Assembly (NCBI GenBank): GCA_001464375.1
Contig: LNEW01000186.1
Coordinates: forward strand, 1 to 64,000
Length of the DNA stretch: 64,000 bases
DNA from: Rhodospirillales bacterium Ga0074136
GTDB lineage: Bacteria > Pseudomonadota > Alphaproteobacteria > Acetobacterales > Acetobacteraceae
Reading direction: 5' to 3'
Every line of letters begins with the position of its first letter. Within the stretch, counting starts at the first letter, position 1. Positions 56,452 to 64,000 of this stretch are shown piece by piece. Below the pieces are notes generated by a model. It had not been told where the DNA came from. It saw only the letters and a list, made by a program, of their open reading frames with translations, and searched no databases. The position numbers and the translations under genes are program-made.

Positions 56452-58503
56452 TCAGCGCCCCCCCAGAACGGCGAGAAGCGCCAGCATCAGCACGACGGCC
56501 CCGAAGGTCAGGCCCAGGCATTGGCGGATCGACAGGTCGCGCAAGCGCTCCGCCTGCGTCGCCAGCGCCTCCCGCGCGCGCGGCAGCGGGCCTTCCAGCG
56601 CCACCAGCGCCGGGTCGTGAAAGCCGGCATCGAGCCGCGCCGCGCCGGTCGCGCCGGGCGGCGGCATGGTCACTGCCTCGCGTGCCGCGAGCAGGCTGGT
56701 TCCCAGCATCCGCCGCAGCGGCTGCCCGAAGCCGGCCGCCGAGGGCTGCGACGCCGGGTCTCCGAAGGGCAGGTGCGCCGGGGCGGCGATGAAGCCGCAA
56801 TCCCAGGCCGGCCCGCGCATGACGTGGCCGGGCGCGCCGAACCGCGCGACACCCCCCGGCGCGCGCCGCCGCACGAACCACAGCGCCGCACCGACCGCCG
56901 CCGCCAGCAGCAGCGCCACCAGCACTGGCCAGTAGCGCGCGCCACCCTCTGCCGCGCCGACCGACAGCACGCCCGCGCGCGGCGCGCCGGCCCCGGCCAT
57001 GAGGCGCAGCGCCGGCTCCGCCAGGTCGAGCAGCACCCCCGGCAGCAGCCCGAAAGCCACCGTCAGCCCGGCCGGCACCAGCAGCGCCCAGCGCGCCGCC
57101 CCGCCAGCCTCCTGCGCTCCAGCAGCGCGCGGCGTGCGCGGCCGCCCGAGGAACACCAGCCCCCAGAAGCGCACCATCGCCGCCGCCGCCAGTGCCGCCG
57201 CCAGCGCGGTCAGCGCCGTGGCCGCCGCCACGCCGATCTGGAACGGCAGGTCGCCCACGCGCCAGGCCGCCAGCAGCGCCTGCAGCAGCAGCCATTCCGA
57301 CGCGAAGCCCGACAGCGGCGGCAGCGCGGCCGCAGCACCCACCCCCACCAGCGCCGCCCAGGCAGTGACCGGCATGCGGTGGATCAGCCCGCCCAGCCGG
57401 TCGATGGCGCGTGTTGCCGCCCCGTGCAGCACCTCGCCCGCCGCCAGGAACAGCAGCGTCTTGAACACCGCGTGGTTCAGCGCGTGCAGAAGCGAAGCTC
57501 CAGAAGCCAACGCCGCCAGCGCCGGCAGGTCCGCCCCGCGAAAGGCCATCGCCAGCCCGAGCCCGATCGCGATCAGCCCGACATTCTCGATGGTGGAACA
57601 CGCCAGCAGTGTCTTGGTGTCGTCCTCGAGGTTCGCGCGCAACGCGCCGATCACCGCGGACGCCGCCCCCAGCGCAATCAACGGTGCCCCGAGCCAGAAG
57701 GGCTGCGCCGGGCCCATCAGGTCGAAGACGAAGCGCGCCAGCACGTAGAGCGCGACCTTGGTCATCGCCCCGGACATCACCGCCGAGACATGGCTGGGCG
57801 CGGCCGGATGCGCGAGCGGCAACCACACATGCAGCGGCGCGATCCCGGCCTTCGACCCCGCGCCCGCGATCACCAGCGCCAGCACCGCCGCCGCGCGCCA
57901 TCCCTCCGGCGGTGCGTCGCGCAGCACCGCGAAGGCAACATCGCCCGCGCCGCCCGCCAGCACGCCCAGCGCCAGGATCAGCGACAGCCCGCCGAACCCC
58001 GCGAAACCCAGGTAGATGCGTGCCGCGCGCCGGTTCGCCGCCTGGGCATCGTCATGCGCGACCAAGGCCCAGGAGGCCAAGGACATGGCCTCGAAGCCCA
58101 GGAGCAGGGTGAAGCCGTCCGCCGCCAGGATGGTCAGCGCCATGCCGGCCAGGAACAGCGGCCATGGCACCAGCAGCCTTGGCGCGACCGGACCATGCAC
58201 CCCGCCGAAAGCGAACAGGGAGGCACAGGCCGCCGACAGCCCCACCGGCAGCAGGAACCATGCCGAAAGCGGATCGAGCGCCAGCCGCGCTAGGCCCCAG
58301 GGCGGCCCGAAGGGCAGCGTCAGGCTGGACACCCCGCCCAGCAGCCCGGCCAGCCCGCCAGCCGCCAGCAGCAGCCCCGCCAGCGCCACGCCGCCATGCA
58401 CCACCCGCGCGCCCAGCACCGACCGCGAAAGCGGCCACGCAGCGACCCCGAGCACCACCAGGGCGCCGACCAGAAGGGCGAGGGCCGTCAGCACGGCCGG
58501 CAC
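56452..58503 (-). CDS. hyfB: Hydrogenase-4-like antiporter subunit HyfB
   Basis: The 683-residue protein is a NuoL-like antiporter subunit of about sixteen helices. LLLGFEAMSLASWALVAHDD carries the conserved Glu, and GAGSKAGIAPLHVWLPLAHP carries the Lys helix typical of ion-translocating antiporters. The length matches HyfB (about 670). The GTG at 58503 follows a GGGGTGA; it is the first gene of the operon and faces the TRAP genes across 267 bases of mutual promoter DNA. Confidence 0.9.
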   Translation of the reverse strand: MPAVLTALALLVGALVVLGVAAWPLSRSVLGARVVHGGVALAGLLLAAGGLAGLLGGVSSLTLPFGPPWGLARLALDPLSAWFLLPVGLSAACASLFAFGGVHGPVAPRLLVPWPLFLAGMALTILAADGFTLLLGFEAMSLASWALVAHDDAQAANRRAARIYLGFAGFGGLSLILALGVLAGGAGDVAFAVLRDAPPEGWRAAAVLALVIAGAGSKAGIAPLHVWLPLAHPAAPSHVSAVMSGAMTKVALYVLARFVFDLMGPAQPFWLGAPLIALGAASAVIGALRANLEDDTKTLLACSTIENVGLIAIGLGLAMAFRGADLPALAALASGASLLHALNHAVFKTLLFLAAGEVLHGAATRAIDRLGGLIHRMPVTAWAALVGVGAAAALPPLSGFASEWLLLQALLAAWRVGDLPFQIGVAAATALTALAAALAAAAMVRFWGLVFLGRPRTPRAAGAQEAGGAARWALLVPAGLTVAFGLLPGVLLDLAEPALRLMAGAGAPRAGVLSVGAAEGGARYWPVLVALLLAAAVGAALWFVRRRAPGGVARFGAPGHVMRGPAWDCGFIAAPAHLPFGDPASQPSAAGFGQPLRRMLGTSLLAAREAVTMPPPGATGAARLDAGFHDPALVALEGPLPRAREALATQAERLRDLSIRQCLGLTFGAVVLMLALLAVLGGR

Positions 58504-58770
58504 GGGCAGCGAGTCACCCCGGCAGGCTACCGCGCCGCGCCGCGCCGCGGCCAGCCTGCGAGGTCGCCAGCACCGACCGTTCCGCCGGCCGTATCGCCCG
58601 GGCCGGAACGAACCCGACCTTCCCCGACGGGCGGCGACCCGATTCCCCTTCCGACCGGGGGCAAACCGCGCTAGACGCGGCGCCGCCTCATTCGGGGGCC
58701 AATCATTCGGAGGCTCGGGCGCCATGCGCCGCCACGACCGGCCGCAGCACGGCCACCAGGCCCGGTAGAG

Positions 58771-59319
58771 ATGCACGCGCTGCTCGGCTTCAGCCGCGGG
58801 GTGGATTGGGTGAACGCGCTGTTCGGCCGCGTGGCTGACTGGCTCGTGCTCTCGGCCTGCGCGATCAGCGCCGGCAACGCCGCCATGCGCTACGGCTTCT
58901 CGCTGTCGTCCAATGCGTGGCTGGAGGTGCAGTGGTACCTGTTTGCCGGCACCGTCATGCTGGGTGCGGCCTATACGCTGAAGCGCAACGGGCATGTACG
59001 CGTCGACATCGTCTATGGCTGGGTTGCGCCGCGCACCAGGCTGTGGATCGACGTGTTCGGCATCATCTTCTTCCTGATGCCGGCGATGCTGCTGCTGGCC
59101 TGGATGACCTGGCCCGTCTTCTGGGATTCCTGGATGCGCGGGGAGACCTCCGCCAATGCCGGCGGGCTGCTGCGCTGGCCGGTGAAGATCCTGATGCCGC
59201 TCGGCTTCGCCCTGGTCAGCCTGCAAGGCCTGTCGGAACTGGTGAAGCGCATCGCCGCCCTGCGCGGCATGGACCCGGCCGTCGTGCGGCTCGACGAATA
59301 CCAGCGGCCGGAACAGTGA
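58771..59319 (+). CDS. TRAP transporter small permease (DctQ type)
   Basis: The 182-residue protein has four membrane helices and the DctQ pattern SSNAWLEVQWYLFAGTVMLG and AAYTLKRNGHVRVDIVYGWV. It partners the large permease in a tripartite, sodium-driven uptake system. Its stop overlaps the large permease start by one base (TGATG). No DctP binding protein is encoded in the window. Confidence 0.92.
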   Translation: MHALLGFSRGVDWVNALFGRVADWLVLSACAISAGNAAMRYGFSLSSNAWLEVQWYLFAGTVMLGAAYTLKRNGHVRVDIVYGWVAPRTRLWIDVFGIIFFLMPAMLLLAWMTWPVFWDSWMRGETSANAGGLLRWPVKILMPLGFALVSLQGLSELVKRIAALRGMDPAVVRLDEYQRPEQ

Positions 59320-60731
59320 TGCCCTCGCTCGAGATCATGCCGGCGCTGATGTTCGGCGGCCTGGTGGTGTTCCTGCTGCTGGGCTTCCCGGTGGCCTTCA
59401 GCCTGTCCGCCGTCGGGCTGTTCTTCGGCTTCCTGTCGATCGAACTGGGCTTCTTCACCACCGCCTATCTCGGCAACCTGCCGCTGCGTGTCTTCGGCAT
59501 CCTGTCCAACGACCTGCTGCTGGCGATCCCGTTCTTCACGCTGATGGGCGCCATCCTGGAACGCTGCGGGTTGGCGGAGGATCTGCTGGAAGGTACGGGG
59601 CAGCTGTTCGGCAAGGTGCCGGGCGGGCTCGCCTATGCGGTGATCCTGGTGGGCGCTGTGCTGGGGGCCATCACCGGCACCGTCGCCGCGTCCGTCATCG
59701 CCATGGGCATGATCTCGCTGCCCATCATGATGCGCTACGGCTACGACATGCGCATCGCGACCGGCGTGATCGCGGCATCGGGCACCATCACCCAGGTGAT
59801 CCCGCCATCGCTGGTGCTGATCGTGCTGGGCGACCAGCTCGGGAAATCGGTGGGCGACATGTACGCCGGCGCGATCGGGCCGTCGGTCCTGCAGATCCTG
59901 CTGTTCCTGATGTTCATCGCCGGCGTGTCCTTCTTCGCCCCGCACAAGGTCCCACCCCTGCCGCCCGAGGCCCTGGCGCCGCGCGGCTGGCCCCTGTGGT
60001 GGCGCGTGATCAAGGGCATGGTGCCCTCGATCGTGCTGATCTTCCTGGTGCTCGGCACCATCTTCATGGGCCTCGCGACACCGACCGAAGCCGGCGCCAT
60101 GGGCGCGGTCGGCGCCGTCGGGCTCGCCATGATCAACGGCCGCTTCACCTGGAAGCTGCTGCGCGAAGCCATGGCCAACACCATGCGCATCACCGCCATG
60201 GTGATCTTCATCCTGATCGGCGCCACCGTGTTCTCGCTGGTGTTCCAGGGCGTCGACGGATCGCACTGGATCGAGGGTCTGCTGGCGCAACTGCCAGGCG
60301 GCCAGACCGGCTTCCTGATCTTCGTCAACATCTTCATCTTCTTCCTGGCCTTCTTCCTCGATTTCTTCGAGATCGCCTTCATCGTGGTGCCGCTGCTGGC
60401 CCCCGTGGCCGCCAAGCTCGACATCGACCTGGTGTGGTTCGGGGTCCTGCTGTGCATCAACATGCAGACGTCGTTCATGCACCCGCCCTTCGGCTTCGCG
60501 CTGTTCTACCTGCGCGGCATCGCGCCCAAGGAAGTGCTGTCGCGCGACATCTACTGGGGCGCCGTGCCCTGGCTGTTCCTGCAACTGCTGCTGGTCGCCA
60601 TCGTCATCTACTGGCCCGAAAGCGTGACCTACTGGCTCGACCGCGGCACCGGCGTGGACCCGGCCAGCGTGACCATCGACGCACCGCCGCCGCCACCGCA
60701 GGACGACAACGCGGTGCCGGTGTTCCGGTAG
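59319..60731 (+). CDS. TRAP transporter large permease (DctM type)
   Basis: The 470-residue protein has about twelve membrane helices and the DctM family pattern: NDLLLAIPFFTLMGAILERC, AVLGAITGTVAASVIAMG, IAASGTITQVIPPSLVLIV, and INMQTSFMHPPFGFALFYLR. It is slightly longer than most DctM proteins because of a proline-rich C-terminal tail. The substrate is unknown; mannitol/chloroaromatic-type TRAP systems look similar. Confidence 0.93.
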   Translation: MPSLEIMPALMFGGLVVFLLLGFPVAFSLSAVGLFFGFLSIELGFFTTAYLGNLPLRVFGILSNDLLLAIPFFTLMGAILERCGLAEDLLEGTGQLFGKVPGGLAYAVILVGAVLGAITGTVAASVIAMGMISLPIMMRYGYDMRIATGVIAASGTITQVIPPSLVLIVLGDQLGKSVGDMYAGAIGPSVLQILLFLMFIAGVSFFAPHKVPPLPPEALAPRGWPLWWRVIKGMVPSIVLIFLVLGTIFMGLATPTEAGAMGAVGAVGLAMINGRFTWKLLREAMANTMRITAMVIFILIGATVFSLVFQGVDGSHWIEGLLAQLPGGQTGFLIFVNIFIFFLAFFLDFFEIAFIVVPLLAPVAAKLDIDLVWFGVLLCINMQTSFMHPPFGFALFYLRGIAPKEVLSRDIYWGAVPWLFLQLLLVAIVIYWPESVTYWLDRGTGVDPASVTIDAPPPPPQDDNAVPVFR

Positions 60732-60746
60732 GGGCGGGCGTTCCCA

Positions 60747-60962
60747 GGGAGGGCTTTGCCCTCCCCGGACCCCACCCACCAAAGGCCTAAGGGCCCTTGG
60801 AACCCTCGACTTGGTCGGGGAAGGCGGGGAGGGGCATCGTCGGTGCCGCCGTCGCCGCAGTTGCGCCATGCCCCCCTCCGCCTTCCCCGATTCAAACCCG
60901 CGATCCAAGGGGCCGTTGCCCCTTGGTGAGGGAAGGTCCGGAGGGGAGGCAAAGCCCCTCTC
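60747..60962. repeat. Large nested inverted repeat between convergent genes
   Basis: Two similar 55-base elements lie in opposite orientation: one contains GGAGGGCTTTGCCCTCC (60748-60764) and AAGGGCCCTTGG, the other CCAAGGGGCCGTTGCCCC (60905-60922) and GGGGAGGCAAAGCCCC. Between them an inner 23-base inverted pair (60815-60837 and 60868-60890, starting TCGGGGAAGGCGGGG and ATGCCCCCCTCCGCC) flanks a 30-base centre. The whole stretch could fold into one long hairpin of about 215 bases. It separates dctM from the convergent aldo/keto reductase gene. Confidence 0.85.
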
Positions 60963-60977
60963 CGCGGCGCGCCCACC

Positions 60978-61802
60978 CTACAGCATCGCCAGCCCGCGTT
61001 TCCGGCTTGGCGGCGCGAAAGCGGCGTCGAGTGTTGCCAGGTCGTCAGCGGTCAGTCGCACGTCGCGTGCTGCCGCGTTCTGGCGCACGTGAACCGGGTC
61101 CGAGGCCTTGGGGATGCTGACGATGTTGGGGTCGCGCAGCGTCCAGGCGATGGCGACCTGTGCCGGCGTGATCACGTGCCGTGCCGCCACGTCGTGCAGC
61201 GCGCGGTGGCGCAGCAGCTTCCCGCCCTGGCCGACCGGCGAATACGCCATGACCGGAACGCCGCGCCGCGTGCAGAAGGGCAGCAGGTCGAATTCCGCGC
61301 CGCGGTGCTCCAGGCTGTAGAGCACCTGGTCCGCCGCGCAATCCTTCAGCGCCGGGCCGAGTTCATCGAGGTCGTCGACGTCGCAGTTCGACACGCCCCA
61401 GTGACGGATCTTTCCGGCGTGCTTCAGCGCTTCGAAGGCTTCGACGGTCTCGCTGAGCGGGTGGGACCCGCGCCAGTGCAGCAGGTACAGGTCGATGGTC
61501 TCGACGCCCATGCGTTGCAGGCTGCGTTCGCAGGCGGCGACAGCACCCTGGCGCGACGCGTTGTGCGGATAGACCTTCGAGACCAGGAACACCTCGTCGC
61601 GGCGGCCGGCGATCGCCTCGCCCACCACCTCCTCGGCGCCACCCTCGGCGTACATCTCGGCGGTGTCGACCAGCGTCATGCCGAGGTCGAGGCCCAGGCG
61701 CAGCGCATCCGCTTCCTGCGCCCTGGGTCGCGCGCCCTCGCCCATATGCCAGGTGCCCTGGCCGAGGGCCGGGATGATCGTGCCGTCGGGCAGGCTGGGC
61801 AT
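60978..61802 (-). CDS. Aldo/keto reductase
   Basis: The 274-residue NADPH-dependent reductase has the catalytic tetrad Asp46 and Tyr51 (GMTLVDTAEMYAEGG), Lys76 (EVFLVSKVYPHNAS) and His109 (DLYLLHWRGS). The cofactor-binding region reads ARHVITPAQVAIAWTLRDPN. It is of the general YeaE/DkgA-like group and the natural substrate cannot be told. A GGAGGAC ribosome binding site precedes the ATG. Confidence 0.94.
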   Translation of the reverse strand: MPSLPDGTIIPALGQGTWHMGEGARPRAQEADALRLGLDLGMTLVDTAEMYAEGGAEEVVGEAIAGRRDEVFLVSKVYPHNASRQGAVAACERSLQRMGVETIDLYLLHWRGSHPLSETVEAFEALKHAGKIRHWGVSNCDVDDLDELGPALKDCAADQVLYSLEHRGAEFDLLPFCTRRGVPVMAYSPVGQGGKLLRHRALHDVAARHVITPAQVAIAWTLRDPNIVSIPKASDPVHVRQNAAARDVRLTADDLATLDAAFAPPSRKRGLAML

Positions 61803-61833
61803 GGGCGGGTCCTCCGGAGTTTTCCCGGCCACG

Positions 61834-64000
61834 CTACTCCTGCATGACGTAGGTATAGAAGCGCACCGTGCCGTCGGGCTGCGCTTCGCGGTGCAGGCCC
61901 TGGACTTCGCTCTCGAAGCCGGGGAAGGCGTTGGCCGCGGCTTCGAAGGCGCGCAGGTAGTCGATCATGGGGCGTGCGCGGGCGGTCAGGCGTTCGCCGG
62001 GCACGATGGTCGCAATACCGGGCGGATAGACCACCCACAGCGTGGTCGCGATGCGGCCTTCGATCGCATCCAGCGGCAGGTAGTCCACCCGGTTGCGTGT
62101 GAGCGCGCGCACCGCCTCGTGCGGCGCCAGCGCGATCTCGGGCAGGTGTTCGGCGCGGAACTGCGCGCCCTGCATCGCGGACACGCCCGCCTCCCGGTAC
62201 AGCGCATGCATGCCCGCACACAGGTCGCGCAGCCGCATCCCGCCATAGCGCGCCGCGCGGCGCGCGACAAAGTCCGGGATCACCTCCTCCAGCGGGGCGT
62301 TCTGGTCGTGCAGCTTCTTGAAGGTGACCAGGTGCGACAGCAGCGTGCCGGCCTTGCTGCTCTCGACGCCGGGCGTCAGCAGGAACAGCAGGGAATTGAG
62401 ATCGTTCTTCTCGCACACGATGCGGTTCTGCCGGAGGTATTCCGCGACGACGGGGGCGGGAATGCCATGCGCGGCATAGGTGCCGGCCGCGCGGTCGAAG
62501 CCCGGCGTCAGCACCGTCAGCTTGTTCGGATCGGTCATCGCCCAGCCGGGTGCGACATGGCGGAAGCCGTGCCATGCCGCGCCCTCTCGCAGCTCCCACA
62601 GCGCCGGGTCGGTCGCCAGCGCATCGGTCGGCACTTCCTCCCATGCGATGTCGTGGCCGTCGATGCGGACGGTGTCGGGCACGAAGGGGTCGAAGAACCA
62701 TTGGCGGGCGGGGTTGCGTTCGGTCGCGGCGAGGTCGCGCGCGGTCATGCGCATCTTCTTCCGCAATTCGATGCCGAGGCGGATGGTGTCGTCCCACAGC
62801 ACCTCGCCCGACTTCCCCTTCATCATCTGCGCGCCGACATCGAGGCTGGCGAACAGCGGATAGAACGGGCTGGTCGACGCATGCAGCAGGAAGAACTCGT
62901 TGAAGCGGCGGTGCTCGACGCGCCGGCGCTGGTCGCCCAGGTGGCTGTCCTTCACATGGATCTGCGAGGCCTGGCTGAACGACGCCAGCTGCTTGTGGGT
63001 GGATTGCGTGACGATGATGCCGGGGCTGTCCGGCCCCAGGTTCTGCAGGCCCATCCCGAAGCGCCCGCGGAACAGCGGGTGGAACTTCATGAAGCCGGCC
63101 CAGGCCTCGTCGAACAGGATGTAGTCGCACAGGTGGCCGATGCGCTCGACGATCTGGTCCGCCGACAGGATGGTGCCGTCATAGGTGCATTGCTCGACCA
63201 CTGCGGCGCGGAAGGGGCGGGGCGCATCGGCGCGGGACTTGTCTGCCACCAGCGGATTGTCGCGGATGGCCTGGCGGATGGCGGCTTCGTCCAGCGCTTC
63301 CGGGCAGATCGGGCCGATCAGCCCGTGCAGGTTGCGGTCGGTTTCCAGATAGACGGGGATCGCCTGGCCGAGGAACAGCGCGCCGTGATGCGCCGCCTTG
63401 TGGTTGTTGCGGTCGAACAGCACCAGGTCGCCCTCGGCGAGCAGCGCCGAGAGCACGACCTTGTTGGATGTCGAGGTGCCGTTCAGCACGAAGTAGGTAC
63501 GCTCGGCGCCGAAGATCTCCGCGCTCGGCCGCGGCCGCCGGGCCTTCATGCGTCAGCAGGTCGCCCAGCTGCAGAACGGAATTGTCGAGGTCGTCACGGA
63601 AGATCGCCTCGCCCAGGTGTTCCACGAAAATCCGCCCGATCGGGCTGCGCCGGTAGAACACGCCGCCATTATGGCCCGGGCAGGTCCACAGCATGTTGCC
63701 CTGCTCGGCATAGTCGACCAGCGCGCCGAAGAAGGGCGTCTTCAGGCTGTCGGCATATTGCCGCAGCTTCGAGACCAGGTTCTTGGCGATGAAGTCCGGC
63801 GTCTCCTCGGCGAGAAACACGAAGCCGTCGACATCGTCCAGCACCTCGACCGGGATGTCTTCCAGCCGGTGGCGCCGCACCAGCAGGATGACCGGCACAT
63901 CGAGGCCGCGCTTGCGGGTCAGCGAGATCAGCTGTGCCGCGCGCCCCTGCAGCCCCTTCTTGCCCCAATCGACGATCAGGCAGCCGATCGCGGCATCGGT
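61834..64000 (-). pseudogene. Orn/Lys/Arg decarboxylase, frameshifted; 5' end beyond window
   Basis: This fold-type I PLP decarboxylase makes a polyamine precursor from ornithine, lysine or arginine. The larger part (from about 63540 down to 61834) contains FGAERTYFVLNGTSTSNKVV, FDEAWAGFMKFHPLFRGRFG and the PLP lysine region VTQSTHKQLASFSQAS. The N-terminal wing and start of the core lie in another frame (VILLVRRHRLEDIPVEVLDD ... LGDLLTHEGPAAAAER) and run off the window. The two frames join at about 63519-63540, where one base is missing or extra. Each half is well conserved, so the lesion is recent or an error. Arginine against lysine or ornithine preference is undecided. Confidence 0.85.

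Noticed and set aside
60880-60925. tRNA-like TTCAAACC stretch
   Set aside because: The GATTCAAACCC resembles a T-loop but no acceptor or anticodon stem can be paired around it; it belongs to the palindrome.

Overview
The window is very GC-rich, densely packed chromosomal DNA from an aerobic alphaproteobacterium. The best fit is the Acetobacteraceae/Roseomonas side of the Rhodospirillales. The pointers are the bolA / J-domain / cobS / cobT order of the aerobic cobaltochelatase genes, a pqqABCDE cluster with overlapping reading frames, sdhCDAB, an NrsF-type anti-sigma pair, a DUF1489 protein, and TRAP and orphan solute-binding genes. No rRNA, tRNA, CRISPR array, prophage or complete insertion sequence was found. 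This placement is inferred from gene content; no database search was possible.

Layout. 1-8.5 kb: a phytase-like lipoprotein cut by the window edge, a small membrane protein, cobT (its end shifted out of frame), a 77-bp triple repeat, cobS, a J-domain protein, bolA, a TPR protein, a Nudix hydrolase and small unknowns. 8.6-13.6 kb: pgk, gap and tkt with a small secreted protein between pgk and gap, then an XRE regulator. 13.7-25.7 kb: cation antiporters, an esterase, an amidase/HpxZ-type pair facing a carbamoylase-type hydrolase, rlpA, polyphosphate:AMP phosphotransferase, and an fsa-DUF484-xerC operon. 25.8-36.5 kb: priA, dsbB, an orphan ABC solute-binding protein, a glycosyltransferase, sdhCDAB, and a decayed glutathionylspermidine-synthase fragment. 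36.5-44.3 kb: transporters, a small gene with an HEPN-like motif, asd, and pqqABCDE. 44.3-51 kb: a chemoreceptor, an opgC-sigma factor-nrsF operon, DUF1489 and a secreted caspase-like protein. 51.2-58.5 kb: a six-gene operon for a membrane complex related to hydrogenase-4. 58.8-64 kb: TRAP permeases, a long intergenic palindrome, an aldo/keto reductase and a frameshifted basic amino acid decarboxylase running off the window.

The most interesting system is the 51.2-58.5 kb operon. It encodes homologues of HyfB, HyfC, HyfE, HyfF, HyfG and HyfI. The large subunit lacks the paired cysteines that hold the NiFe centre in true hydrogenases, while the small subunit keeps its four iron-sulfur cysteines. 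No ferredoxin-like subunit is encoded nearby. It therefore looks like an energy-converting-hydrogenase-related (Ehr-type) ion-pumping complex with unknown electron chemistry.

Three places show broken reading frames: the cobT 3' end, the decarboxylase at 63.5 kb, and the glutathionylspermidine-synthase remnant. Some may be assembly errors, and raw reads should be checked before biological conclusions are drawn.
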